Shown: positions 37,507-46,357, numbered from the stretch's first letter. The stretch: 64,000 bases of DNA from Eubacterium barkeri (GCF_900107125.1 NZ_FNOU01000007.1:62001-126000), one strand, 5' to 3'. Notes: generated by a model not told the origin, from the sequence alone. Translations and numbers: made by a program.

Positions 37507-38167
37507 TGCCCCACACCACCTTTAAATATTTTGGTTCCTTTGGATTAATCTCTATTTTTTCACGAATACGGCGGATATGGACAGCTACCGTATTTTCCGA
37601 ATTGTAGGATGGCTCCTCCCAGACATTTTCGTAAATTTGCTCGATGGAGAACACCCGCCCCATTCCCTCCATTAAAAAGAGAAGAATTTTATATTCCACC
37701 GGGGTAAGATGAACCTCTTCACCGTCCACCTGTACTTTTTTAGCCCCATCATCCAACAATAAGCCCCCGGTTCCATGGACATCCTGGCCAATCTTACAGC
37801 TTCCCAGCTGGGTATAGCGCCGGAGCTGGGATTTCACCCGGGCAATGACCTCCAGGGGGTTAAAGGGCTTCGTAATATAATCGTCCGCACCAACCGTAAG
37901 ACCCATAATTTTATCATGGTCCTCGCCCTTGGCCGTCAAAAAGATAATGGGAACATTCGAAGTCTCTCTGATTTTCACGGCAGTCTGCATGCCATCCATT
38001 CCCGGCATCATAATGTCAAGGAGGATCAGGTGGACCTCCGACTCCCCAAGAATCTCAAGGGCTTCCTCACCCGAATAGGCTTTATAAATGGTGTAGCCCT
38101 CATTTTTTAAATAAATCTCCAGCACGTCCACGATTTCGCGCTCATCATCACATATGAGTAAATTCAT
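37472..38167 (-). CDS. OmpR-family response regulator
   Basis: 231 aa. Receiver domain with DDERE, phospho-Asp in LLDIMMPGMDG, and KPFNPLE; C-terminal winged helix (EVHLTPVEYKILLFLMEGMG, VAVHIRRIREKIE, WGIGYKIEK). Pairs with the downstream kinase. A TTTATGA-N10-TCATAAA dyad at 38244-38267, in front of the divergent efflux genes, is a plausible binding site. Confidence 0.94.
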   Translation of the reverse strand: MNLLICDDEREIVDVLEIYLKNEGYTIYKAYSGEEALEILGESEVHLILLDIMMPGMDGMQTAVKIRETSNVPIIFLTAKGEDHDKIMGLTVGADDYITKPFNPLEVIARVKSQLRRYTQLGSCKIGQDVHGTGGLLLDDGAKKVQVDGEEVHLTPVEYKILLFLMEGMGRVFSIEQIYENVWEEPSYNSENTVAVHIRRIREKIEINPKEPKYLKVVWGIGYKIEKYPVQ

Positions 38168-38339
38168 GTCTTTGCCTCACTTTCTTATTGTCATTAATGA
38201 TAACACAGAGTTATGACGGTTCGCCTAATGAATTTCTTAAAACTTTATGAAGGATAAATGTCATAAAACATTAAGAATTCCAATCGCCTGTTCGTCATTT
38301 TTATTGGGTACACTATAAAAAAAACAAGCGGAGGATTTT
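38168..38339. promoter_or_regulatory. Divergent control region between two-component system and efflux operon
   Basis: 172 bp. Holds the dyad TTTATGA (38244-38250) / TCATAAA (38261-38267), flanked by further TTAA-rich repeats, and a likely -10 TACACT near 38309 for the plus-strand operon. Start codon 38340 has GGAGG 6 nt upstream. Candidate site for the adjacent response regulator. Confidence 0.5.
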
Positions 38340-39350
38340 ATGAATAATCAATCAACAACCCCCATGGATAAAAAAAAGAAAATCATCATCGGCTGCGCCA
38401 TCGGCCTGGGCCTTGTCATCTTAGGATGGATCGGTTATACCGCTCTTTTCTCTGGCCCCAGTGAGACCCCAGTCAAAACCCTAACCCTTGGAAAGGCCGA
38501 CCTGCAGCGAACGGTATCCGCCGATGGGCAAGTCATCAGTACCTTTACTGAGCAAATCAGCAATACCAGCAATATCCCCGTCTGGAGCGTTGATGTCTCT
38601 GTAGGAAACTACGTCAATAAAGGGGACCGGCTATGCCGGCTGTACAATAAGGAAGCCGATGAATGGCAAAATGTTAATTCCACAGCCAGTGGCACCATTA
38701 CCGCCGTTAACGCCGTCAACGGTGCCCCGGCCAATGGGGTCTTATTCACCATCCAAAACACTGGAGACCTCCAGGTCAATATGAAAATTAAAGAAAGTGA
38801 TATCGATAAGGTTGCTTCTGGAATGAAAGTCAATATCAAAACGGATGCTACGGGTAACCGGGTGTATACGGGTACCGTCGGCCGTATTGCCCCCACCGCT
38901 TCAAATATGGCTGGTGGAAATGCGGCTGTCCAGGGAAACACGAATACTAGCGGCACCACCTCAGCCAAAGCTGAATTTGAAGCCATCGTCCCCATTGACA
39001 GCCCGGCTGACGGTCTCTTCATCGGGATGAAAACCAAGCAGGAAGTCGTTGTCGAAGAACGACCCGGGGTTTTCAATGTGCCCTTTGATGCCGTCGCCAA
39101 GGATGAAAAGGGAAATACCCAGGTCTTTGCTGTGAATACCGATGAAAAAGGGAAAATGACCGTAGAAGCCATCCCTGTATCTCTTGGAATTCAGACTGAT
39201 TTTGCGGTGGAAATTGCTGGTGAAAAATTAAAGGAAGGTATGATCCTGGTATCCAATCCCAGCGGCTTGACCCCTGGTCAAGCCGTGGTTCTTGAGAATG
39301 AGTCAAATGCGGCTCCAAAGGAAGGAGAGACACAAAATGCCCCAGCGTAA
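38340..39350 (+). CDS. Efflux adaptor (HlyD/MacA family)
   Basis: 336 aa. One N-terminal membrane helix (IIIGCAIGLGLVILGWIGYT), a biotinyl-lipoyl-like domain (GNYVNKGDRLCRLYN), and beta-barrel regions. No long helical hairpin is evident, as usual for Gram-positive MacA-like adaptors such as YknX. First of three overlapping genes forming an ABC exporter. Confidence 0.9.
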   Translation: MNNQSTTPMDKKKKIIIGCAIGLGLVILGWIGYTALFSGPSETPVKTLTLGKADLQRTVSADGQVISTFTEQISNTSNIPVWSVDVSVGNYVNKGDRLCRLYNKEADEWQNVNSTASGTITAVNAVNGAPANGVLFTIQNTGDLQVNMKIKESDIDKVASGMKVNIKTDATGNRVYTGTVGRIAPTASNMAGGNAAVQGNTNTSGTTSAKAEFEAIVPIDSPADGLFIGMKTKQEVVVEERPGVFNVPFDAVAKDEKGNTQVFAVNTDEKGKMTVEAIPVSLGIQTDFAVEIAGEKLKEGMILVSNPSGLTPGQAVVLENESNAAPKEGETQNAPA

Positions 39351-40065
39351 AATGATTGAGATGGAGGGAATCGTTAAGCAATATTATATTGGAACCCCCA
39401 ATGAGCTGGAGGTTCTCCACGGTATCGATTTAACCATTGCGGAAGGAGAATTCCTCTCCATCGTGGGGGCCTCTGGCTCTGGGAAATCCACCCTGATGAA
39501 TATCATCGGCGCCTTGGACCGTCCAACTTCGGGAAGCTATACCCTGGATGGTGAGGCCATTGAGCGCATCCCGGATAAGCATCTCTCCTTTATTCGAAAT
39601 CAGAAAATAGGCTTTGTTTTCCAATCCTTCAACCTCATTCCAAGATCCACAGCCTTGAGCAATGTGGAATTGCCCATGCTCTACGGGAAGCTCTCCCCCA
39701 AGGTTCGCCATGAACGGGCCATGGCATTACTCCAGATGGTCGAGATGGAAACCCGGGCTAAACATCACCCCAACGAGCTTTCCGGCGGGCAGAACCAGCG
39801 AGTCGCCATCGCCCGGGCCATGGCCAACGATCCCGCCATCATCCTGGCAGATGAGCCCACAGGAGCCCTGGATAGTACCACCGGTCGTTTGGTCATGGAT
39901 TTATTTCATCGCCTCCACCAGGAGCAAGGGAAAACCATTATCCTCATCACCCATAATGATGAGCTGGCAGAGGAAACGGAGCGCATTATCACCCTGAGGG
40001 ACGGCCATATTACGGGTAACCGTCAGGGATCCATTAATCGGGAGGTCCATTATGAATCTGCGTGA
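39337..40065 (+). CDS. ABC transporter ATP-binding protein (MacB/LolD type)
   Basis: 242 aa from ATG 39337, chosen because GGAGAG lies 7 nt upstream; it overlaps the adaptor stop by 14 nt. Walker [17 protein letters not shown]-loop FQSFNLIPR, signature [15 protein letters not shown], Walker [14 protein letters not shown]-loop LITHNDELA. Energises the neighbouring permease. Confidence 0.95.
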   Translation: MPQRKMIEMEGIVKQYYIGTPNELEVLHGIDLTIAEGEFLSIVGASGSGKSTLMNIIGALDRPTSGSYTLDGEAIERIPDKHLSFIRNQKIGFVFQSFNLIPRSTALSNVELPMLYGKLSPKVRHERAMALLQMVEMETRAKHHPNELSGGQNQRVAIARAMANDPAIILADEPTGALDSTTGRLVMDLFHRLHQEQGKTIILITHNDELAEETERIITLRDGHITGNRQGSINREVHYESA

Positions 40066-41305
40066 AAACATCATTCTGGCCATCGAAGGGCTCACCCATA
40101 ACAAAATGCGTGCACTGCTGACCATGTTGGGCATTATCATCGGCATTGCCTCGGTCATCGCCATTGCTTCCATGGGAGACGCCATGAGCCGCTCCTTTTC
40201 TGAATCCCTTAATAAGGTTGGGGGTAAAATCATCATGGCCTACGTGGGTCAGAAAGACCCGGAAGCCATGGTCTCCACCACCAACAGTGATCTCATTACC
40301 GATGATATGATTGCCAATTTTAAAGCCCACTTCCCCAATGATATTAAGTCCGTTGGTGTTTCTGTTCCTGTGGGCAGTGGGACCCTGGATGATTTAAAGC
40401 ATACCGAGGTTAAACTGACGGGTGTCAATGATGATTATCTATCCACCCAAAATTTAAAAATCCAATCCGGGCGTACCCTTTCTGCCGAGGATAACACCGG
40501 TGGAAGGCGGGTTACCCTGATTTCCAATACGCTAGCCCAAACCTTCTTTGGCCGGGAGGATGCCCTGGGAGAATCCCTGACGGTCCGAACCAAAAACGGC
40601 AACGAAAGCTTTCGTGTCATTGGGATTTATACCGACCCTAAAAGTGAAGACTCTGGCTCTCTGATGAGTGTCAGCTTTGGGAACAGCAGCGTCCCTGAAC
40701 TATTTATCCCCACTAGCCTGGCGGAAAATTTATCCGGCAGTAACAATACCGGCTACAGCACCCTGAATATCATCGCTTACCCCAGTGCCGATTCCAATGC
40801 CCTCAGCCAGAGTATCAGCACCTGGTTTGGTACTAAATACTACGCCAGTAATCCCGATTTTACGGTTAAAACCGAAAATATTGATAAATACGCCAACGAG
40901 TCAAAACAAATGCTGGGAAGCCTGTCCACCGCCATCGGCGTTATTGCTGGTATTTCCCTTTTGGTGGGAGGCATTGGCGTCATGAACATCATGCTGGTCT
41001 CCGTAACCGAACGGACCCGGGAAATCGGTATCCGAAAAGCTCTGGGTGCCAGCAATACTGATATCCGCATTCAGTTCATTGTGGAATCCATCATCATCTG
41101 TATTATCGGTGGGGCCATTGGTGTCTTGGTAGGCAGTGGCTTGGGGGCCATCGGCGGCATTTTTATCAAGGCAGCCGTTACACCAACGCTGTCATCCATT
41201 CTCATCGCCGTCGGCTTTTCCATGGGAATTGGCGTATTCTTTGGCTATTACCCGGCAGGTAAGGCTGCTAAACTCAACCCCATTGATGCCCTGCGGTATG
41301 AGTAA
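40052..41305 (+). CDS. ABC transporter permease (MacB/FtsX type)
   Basis: 417 aa. N-terminal helix (ALLTMLGIIIGIASVIAIAS), a large extracellular MacB periplasmic-like core, and three C-terminal helices including LVGGIGVMNIMLVSVTERTR followed by EIGIRKALGAS, the FtsX-family signature. Overlaps the ATPase gene by 14 nt. Likely exports peptides or antibiotics, or senses cell-wall stress. Confidence 0.94.
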   Translation: MNLRENIILAIEGLTHNKMRALLTMLGIIIGIASVIAIASMGDAMSRSFSESLNKVGGKIIMAYVGQKDPEAMVSTTNSDLITDDMIANFKAHFPNDIKSVGVSVPVGSGTLDDLKHTEVKLTGVNDDYLSTQNLKIQSGRTLSAEDNTGGRRVTLISNTLAQTFFGREDALGESLTVRTKNGNESFRVIGIYTDPKSEDSGSLMSVSFGNSSVPELFIPTSLAENLSGSNNTGYSTLNIIAYPSADSNALSQSISTWFGTKYYASNPDFTVKTENIDKYANESKQMLGSLSTAIGVIAGISLLVGGIGVMNIMLVSVTERTREIGIRKALGASNTDIRIQFIVESIIICIIGGAIGVLVGSGLGAIGGIFIKAAVTPTLSSILIAVGFSMGIGVFFGYYPAGKAAKLNPIDALRYE

Positions 41306-41326
41306 ATCTCATGAAAGGAGATCGTC

Positions 41327-41758
41327 ATGGAAAAATCGGGTGCACTCATTCTTATTCTGTTGATCTGCGTCCCATTTTTAAGCGGATGCATCCAGGCCAA
41401 AACCACCTTAGTGAATAGCTACCAAAGTACCCTGGCTCCCTCCCGCGAAATTCGTATTGAGGATGCCCAAACCGCAGAGGTTTATCAGCAGATCACCGAT
41501 CCCCAGGGGATTAGTAACTTCCTCGATCAGCTCAAGTTGGATGAATGGGTGCTCGCCACCCTCCCCAGTGATCAGAAGGCCCGAATCCGCTGCCGCTTCT
41601 TCCAGGAAGGGGAGGCCGGGCCCAACGAAACCACCCTGACCCAATTTGCCACCCTCCTCCTCTACGAGGAAGGGCCCTATGCCGCCATGCAGGTCCAGGG
41701 CACCTCCGTTGTCTTTGAAATGCCCAAGGCGGGATGTGATGCCCTCACAAGGCATTAA
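41327..41758 (+). CDS. Small predicted lipoprotein
   Basis: 143 aa. Signal peptide with lipobox LSGC (Cys21) after a hydrophobic core ALILILLICVPF; the mature part is unrecognised. SD AAAGGAG lies 5 nt before the ATG. It follows the permease by 21 nt, so it is probably the last gene of the efflux operon and may be an extracytoplasmic accessory. Its stop overlaps the nucleotidyltransferase stop by 4 nt. Confidence 0.75.
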   Translation: MEKSGALILILLICVPFLSGCIQAKTTLVNSYQSTLAPSREIRIEDAQTAEVYQQITDPQGISNFLDQLKLDEWVLATLPSDQKARIRCRFFQEGEAGPNETTLTQFATLLLYEEGPYAAMQVQGTSVVFEMPKAGCDALTRH

Positions 41759-42954
41759 TTTTCGGGGTCTTTAAGGCCTGACGCCTCATAAAGGCGCTTT
41801 GCGGTCTCCACGTCCTCCTCCTGGGTATTTCGAATCCCCTTGATTCGAGCCAGGGTCGTTTTGGGTCTTTGGGCCAAGGACCGAACACCCCGTACTACCC
41901 AGCCCACTGGCATTAAAAACCGTTTCCCCTGAACCCAGGGGCAGGCCTGACACAGGTAATCATATTCCGGAAAGAGGGTCCTTACGAAAAATCGACGTTT
42001 GGTTTTTCCAAAGGACTCTTTTTTTGTATAAGCCTGGGCAAAATTTTTTCGGTCCATATTTAAAAATGATCCATAGGTCCCGTTACCAAAAATATAATCC
42101 TCAATATTCCGGGTATCAATGGAGGATTTTGCACCGCTAAACCACACCTCGGACAACGCAACCAAGGTCTGGGAAAAGCCATACATCCCCATCCTGGACA
42201 GCACCTCATCCACATAGGCCCAATGGACGGCGTCCTTTTTCCGATGGCGATACACCCATAAGTCCATGATGGAGCGGATACCGCTGCCGGCTCCACTATA
42301 GTGCTTCATCAAATGGGCCACCATGTATAAATAAAAATCCTCGGGGGTCATCTCGTAGATATAATGGCAGCCATCCTTTAACCGGGCCTGATCAAAAATA
42401 GCATCAAAATACCCATCCCCATTAAAACGCTCCGGTAGCAGCTGGTGATGGATTTCCACATTCATATAAGGCTCCCGATAAAAAGCATCGTGGTTCCCCA
42501 TCCCCTCACATTTACAATAAAACCCCTCTTCTAAAAGGATTTCCTTTACCTGGGAGATATTTTCCTTATCCACCAGGATATCCACATCCGCCATCTGGCG
42601 CATATCCATCCTGGGATAACACCGCTTAAGCACCGTGCCCTTAAGGGGCAGTGCCCGAATCCCCCGGGCCTCAAACATATCCAGCAGCTTTGCCACCGTG
42701 GCCTCCTGGGTGGCTGTCCTGGCCATTTCCACCATGGCAGGCTGGACAAAGTCCCGGGTGTGATCCACCCGGACCCCGGCAGGCAGTCTCTGGAGGCCCT
42801 CGGCCACCATCACCATGACCGAATGCCGCCGGGCAATAGTTAATACCTTCTCCCAATCCACATCATCCACAGATACTTGGGGGATGCGCTCATTTAAAAC
42901 CGCCGCCAACAGCTCCACCACCACTGCATTTTCATCCATCCTTACCATTATCAA
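41755..42954 (-). CDS. Nucleotidyltransferase family protein (peptide-cassette tailoring candidate)
   Basis: 399 aa; ATG choices at 42954, 42948 and 42939. The catalytic region LPLKGTVLKRCYP followed by ADVDILVDKENI matches the PF14907 (NTP_transf_5) family, with the paired Asp residues of polymerase-beta-like nucleotidyltransferases; a later VEIHHQLLPERF also fits. Homologues accompany lasso-peptide and related loci where they modify phosphorylated peptides. It overlaps the ABC exporter stop by about 20 nt and is the last gene of the cassette. Exact reaction unknown. Confidence 0.85.
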   Translation of the reverse strand: MIMVRMDENAVVVELLAAVLNERIPQVSVDDVDWEKVLTIARRHSVMVMVAEGLQRLPAGVRVDHTRDFVQPAMVEMARTATQEATVAKLLDMFEARGIRALPLKGTVLKRCYPRMDMRQMADVDILVDKENISQVKEILLEEGFYCKCEGMGNHDAFYREPYMNVEIHHQLLPERFNGDGYFDAIFDQARLKDGCHYIYEMTPEDFYLYMVAHLMKHYSGAGSGIRSIMDLWVYRHRKKDAVHWAYVDEVLSRMGMYGFSQTLVALSEVWFSGAKSSIDTRNIEDYIFGNGTYGSFLNMDRKNFAQAYTKKESFGKTKRRFFVRTLFPEYDYLCQACPWVQGKRFLMPVGWVVRGVRSLAQRPKTTLARIKGIRNTQEEDVETAKRLYEASGLKDPEN

Positions 42955-44632
42955 TCTCCTTCATCTCAATCCGACCGCCCTCTATGGTCACCACCGCATC
43001 ACAAACCGACAGTGCTGCCGTCTTATGGGTTACGATGATACAGGTACGGTCCATCATCGATTGGATATTTTTAAGCACCTGCCGCTCCGTCTCCCCATCC
43101 AGGGCAGAGGTTACCTCATCCAACAGCATAATGGGTGCCCCACCCAGAATGGCCCGGGCAATGGCCAGACGCTGCACCTGGCCCTCGGACAATCCCAGGC
43201 CCTTTTCCCCGATGTGGGTCTCAAAGCCAAGGGGAAGCGCATTAATAAAATCCAGGGCACAGCTAAGGCGTGCCGCCTCTGCCACCGCATAATCCGAAGC
43301 CTCGGGACGGATAAAGGCGATATTCTCCCGGATAGTACCCGAAAGCAGGTAATTGCCCTGGGGAACATAGGCAAAAAGGGGGCGGGTATAGCGATCCAAC
43401 GCCACCAGCTCCCCATCTTTTTTAAGAAGTCCCACCTCCCCGGAATCCGGTATGAACACCCCCATCAGGAGCTTGAGGAGCGTACTCTTCCCAATCCCCG
43501 ATATCCCCCCGATGACGATGCACTGCCCCTTTTTAAGGGTGACCGATGCTCCATCAAAGATCAGATCCCGATTGTAGGAAAAATACACCTCCCGCAGGAC
43601 AATGCCCTCAAGGGATGCGTACAGCCCTTCCACCTCGCAGGGTGCCCCATTGATCCGGTGCTCATCCGCCATTCCCTCGATCTCCATCATCCGCTCTGCG
43701 GAAGCCAGGGCGCCATAGTACTGGGGCAGCATCCCGGAAAGGCCAACAAAGGGGGCCTGGACCTGGTTCACCAGCTGGAGCACCGCAGTGAGCATCCCAA
43801 AGCTCACCGCCCCTGAGATAAGCCCCTGGCAGCTCCAGATGAGGGCGTACAGATAGCCCAGGTTGAAAATAAACTGGATGCCTGTATTCGCCCCCACGCT
43901 GATGGTATTTTTCTTAATCTTCTCCCGGTAGTTGTCCTCCTGCAGATCAATGCCCTGCTGTACCATCGCCTTCTCCACCCCGAAGGTCCGGACCACTAAA
44001 AAGCTCTCAAATATTTCCTGTAAAAAGGACCGCACCAGGCCATCACTTTCCTGTACCCGCTTATGCAGTCTCTTTAAACGCTGCCTAAAAAACCAGGTCA
44101 CCACAAACATGGCTGTCCCGGCCACGGCAAAGATAAGGGAAAATCGCCAATCCAACACACACAGCACTCCAAAGGCCGATATAATTTTGGTCACCAGGGA
44201 GGAAAAGGTGGGGAGCAGTGAGGTCAGCCCTGTGGTAATGGCCTGGACATCACTGGTGGCCCGGTTCAGCAGGTCCCCACTGTGGTAATGCATCATCTCG
44301 GAATAATCCTTTTCCAGCACACTTTCAAGAAAGGCTGATTTAAAGCGGATCTCCAACCGCCCCTGGATGACCGCCTGGCGATGGCGGCAGTAGGCCTGGA
44401 GCACTCCCTGGGCTGCGATAATCCCCAGGAAGATAAGGCTGCGCTCCCACAAAAGGGAAAGCCCGCCAGAGGTTGCCCCGTCAATCACCCCTTTAGATGC
44501 CAGAGCAAAGGCCACCCCCATACACGCCAAAAGGATATTGGCCAGGATTAAAAGGAAGCAGGAAAAAAGCTCTGGCCGGGCACGGTTGTAAATCCACCGG
44601 TAAGCAGCATGGGCGTTCGCATCCTTCTTCAT
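42932..44632 (-). CDS. ABC exporter, fused permease and ATPase
   Basis: 566 aa. Six-helix exporter domain (LLILANILLACMGVAFALAS onward) and a C-terminal ATPase with Walker A GGISGIGKSTLLKLL, signature LSEGQVQRLAIARAIL (Glu for the usual second Gly), Walker B IMLLDEVTSALD and H-loop IIVTHKTA. No N-terminal C39 peptidase, so any leader cleavage must be done by another protein, here possibly the S24/S26-like protease. ATGA overlap with the kinase gene upstream. Confidence 0.92.
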   Translation of the reverse strand: MKKDANAHAAYRWIYNRARPELFSCFLLILANILLACMGVAFALASKGVIDGATSGGLSLLWERSLIFLGIIAAQGVLQAYCRHRQAVIQGRLEIRFKSAFLESVLEKDYSEMMHYHSGDLLNRATSDVQAITTGLTSLLPTFSSLVTKIISAFGVLCVLDWRFSLIFAVAGTAMFVVTWFFRQRLKRLHKRVQESDGLVRSFLQEIFESFLVVRTFGVEKAMVQQGIDLQEDNYREKIKKNTISVGANTGIQFIFNLGYLYALIWSCQGLISGAVSFGMLTAVLQLVNQVQAPFVGLSGMLPQYYGALASAERMMEIEGMADEHRINGAPCEVEGLYASLEGIVLREVYFSYNRDLIFDGASVTLKKGQCIVIGGISGIGKSTLLKLLMGVFIPDSGEVGLLKKDGELVALDRYTRPLFAYVPQGNYLLSGTIRENIAFIRPEASDYAVAEAARLSCALDFINALPLGFETHIGEKGLGLSEGQVQRLAIARAILGGAPIMLLDEVTSALDGETERQVLKNIQSMMDRTCIIVTHKTAALSVCDAVVTIEGGRIEMKEIDNGKDG

Positions 44633-45324
44633 TGGCTCATGGCTCCATAGGCCACCTGAACCGCCTCATCAGAAATCGTACATTTCAGGCCATAGCAGGG
44701 GATGGACTCAATAAAGCGCCCCAATAAATCCATATAATTTTCCATGGCCACCGCATCCTTTGGAAAAACCCCCTGACTGATCATGCCTTTGATGCACGCC
44801 TGTACGGGTACAGGGCGGATCCTATTCTCCCCCCGCTCTAAAAAACACAGGGCCTTAACAGGGACACCCATGGCCTCTCCCAGCCCCTCCTTCCCCCGCC
44901 AGGGTGTGCCAAAGGCGTAGAACACCCCGTCCATCAGGCGGATTAACGGCTTATCCCCATTCACAATCACCGCTCGCTCTCCAAAATGCTCAAGCCACAG
45001 CTGGATATGGGTGGATTTTCCCGTGCCGCTGGCCGCTGAAAAGGCATAGCCCTGACCATCCACCGCCACCACAGCTGCATGGAGATAAAAACAATCGTAA
45101 GCCAGCATCTCAAGGCAGATCTTACGGTACAGGCACGCGCTCTCGCAAACCCCCAGGGAATAAAGCATATCGGATTTAATCTGCTCCTCCGCAATTTCCT
45201 CCACTGTCGCTGAGACAGTAAAATCCACGAGGCACTGGGCGAGGTAATCCCGACATTGCTTTTCGATATAATTATAGGTATTCTGGATGCCGATGGTCAC
45301 ACCGGCAAGTTCGATACTGAACAT
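44629..45324 (-). CDS. HPr-kinase-like protein
   Basis: 231 aa. P-loop SAASGTGKSTHIQLW at about residue 95 and NGDKPLIRL (the DDxPLI-type second motif), then GTPWRGKEG. It lacks the N-terminal domain of true HPr kinase. Homologues in paeninodin-type lasso-peptide clusters phosphorylate a precursor side chain. In this cassette the likely substrate is the short peptide at 46244-46354 (inference). Confidence 0.87.
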   Translation of the reverse strand: MFSIELAGVTIGIQNTYNYIEKQCRDYLAQCLVDFTVSATVEEIAEEQIKSDMLYSLGVCESACLYRKICLEMLAYDCFYLHAAVVAVDGQGYAFSAASGTGKSTHIQLWLEHFGERAVIVNGDKPLIRLMDGVFYAFGTPWRGKEGLGEAMGVPVKALCFLERGENRIRPVPVQACIKGMISQGVFPKDAVAMENYMDLLGRFIESIPCYGLKCTISDEAVQVAYGAMSQ

Positions 45325-45337
45325 TTTTCCTTCCCAT

Positions 45338-45814
45338 CTATGAATTCTTGTTTGTTTTTTTCATCAGTCGCCCCATATGTCCCCTCGCCCTCAGGACGAC
45401 GTAACGAAGGGGGTAGAAAAGCCACCAGATCCGGCAGTACAGGCGGTACCAGGGGTTTTGACATGATATATAGTGACCGCCGCGCCAGAAGCCCTTAACC
45501 ACGCCGATGATCTGGTCCTGTCGTATCCCTGGCTCACTGAAGTATTGATGGTCCCCACGAAGAACATAGGTGCCGTCAATACTAACCTTCACCACCCGGT
45601 GGAGGACATACTGTCCACTATCCCGGATATAGAGGGGCATATCATACTTGCTCAGACAGTCAGGCGCACCTACGATACAAGCCCGATCCACTCGGTCTCG
45701 AAGCGTTGGCATCATGCTCCTGCCCGCTACCGTAAAAATCACCTGACCCTGTGCGTCCAGCTTTTCCACCATATAGGGGAGCATCTCCGCCAACTGGATC
45801 CGTTTAGTCCGCAT
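45338..45814 (-). CDS. S24/S26-family signal-peptidase-like protease (Ser/His type)
   Basis: 158 aa from ATG 45814; this start overlaps the PqqD stop by 11 nt, and the frame stays open to 45889. The nucleophile box is VAGRSMMPTL (Ser); the general-base position reads YVLHRVVKV, with His where bacterial type I enzymes carry Lys, as in SipW/ER-type peptidases; GDH follows. A hydrophobic C-terminal stretch (YRLYCRIWWLFYPLRYVVL) may hold it to the membrane. May cleave the cassette peptide. Confidence 0.85.
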   Translation of the reverse strand: MRTKRIQLAEMLPYMVEKLDAQGQVIFTVAGRSMMPTLRDRVDRACIVGAPDCLSKYDMPLYIRDSGQYVLHRVVKVSIDGTYVLRGDHQYFSEPGIRQDQIIGVVKGFWRGGHYISCQNPWYRLYCRIWWLFYPLRYVVLRARGHMGRLMKKTNKNS

Positions 45815-46073
45815 CCAACAGGTTTTCCTGGGCCATTTTACTAATAAAAGCCTCCACATCCCTGGCCGCCGTGGTTCTATCGACCTCATATTCTTCGACT
45901 AGAGCCTCCATCAGCTCGGTGAGGGTACAGCCCTGGGCGAGTTGTTGCCATAGGAAAGCCCCAGTATCGTTGAGGGTAATCATCCCCTGGAAATTGAGGA
46001 CCGCATCCCCAAAGGGGACCACTACCGATTCCCCGGCAATCTTACGCAGCATATAGTTTTCTTTAATTTTCAT
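45804..46073 (-). CDS. PqqD-family peptide recognition protein
   Basis: 89 aa, complete PqqD/RRE fold by pattern: LRKIAGESVVVPFGDAVLNF, ITLNDTGAFLWQQLAQG, VDRTTAARDVEAFISKM. Such domains bind the leader of ribosomal peptide precursors and present them to modifying enzymes. AGAGG lies 8 nt before the ATG. It is the first enzyme-type gene downstream of the peptide gene and attenuator. Confidence 0.92.
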   Translation of the reverse strand: MKIKENYMLRKIAGESVVVPFGDAVLNFQGMITLNDTGAFLWQQLAQGCTLTELMEALVEEYEVDRTTAARDVEAFISKMAQENLLDAD

Positions 46074-46137
46074 TTGATTAACCTCTAAGTCGTCATTTTG
46101 CAGGCCAGCGTCGCCACTCTTTGACTTACAGTGGCTA

Positions 46138-46180
46138 TAAAAAAAGCCGCCGTCCCGTAAGCGGATGGTCGGCTTTTCTC
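46138..46180 (-). terminator. Terminator/attenuator between peptide gene and modification genes
   Basis: On the minus strand AAAAGCCGACC..GGCGGC is followed by TTTTTTT. The stem has one bulged A. Placed 64 nt after the peptide stop and before pqqD, it would make the peptide more abundant than its modifying enzymes, as at many bacteriocin and RiPP loci. Confidence 0.85.
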
Positions 46181-46243
46181 TCTTTTACATTAAAATTTTT
46201 GGCATAGGAAGAATAATGATACCACTCTTGCTACCTCCCTTGG

Positions 46244-46354
46244 CTAATTAAAATCGAAATCGCCTTCACCTTCATTATTACCTGAAGACATGATATCTTC
46301 AATTTCAAATTCCTGGATTTCCATTTCTGGTTTTTCATATTTTTGTTTTTCCAT
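46244..46354 (-). CDS. 36-residue acidic peptide, candidate RiPP precursor
   Basis: ATG 46354 to TAG 46246-46244, SD AGAGGTG 7 nt upstream. It begins MEKQKYEKPEMEIQEFEIED and continues IMSSGNNEGEGDFDFN. The KPEMEIQEFEIEDI half resembles the conserved leader of small Clostridia peptides (YxxPxMEIxEFExED pattern); the C-terminal half has two serines, two asparagines, glycines and DFDF, and no cysteine. Context: first in a run of PqqD, protease, kinase, ABC exporter and nucleotidyltransferase. Too short for standard gene callers. Confidence 0.8.
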   Translation of the reverse strand: MEKQKYEKPEMEIQEFEIEDIMSSGNNEGEGDFDFN

Positions 46355-46357
46355 TGT

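Noticed and set aside
42815..43816. A 333-codon plus-strand frame opposite the ABC exporter and nucleotidyltransferase
   Set aside because: It is antisense to two well-supported genes, has no SD and shows no recognisable domain.
46178..46213. An 11-codon GTG frame after GGGAGG, just downstream of the peptide gene
   Set aside because: Too short, with a hydrophobic random-looking product and a GTG start; the SD-like bases may be coincidental.
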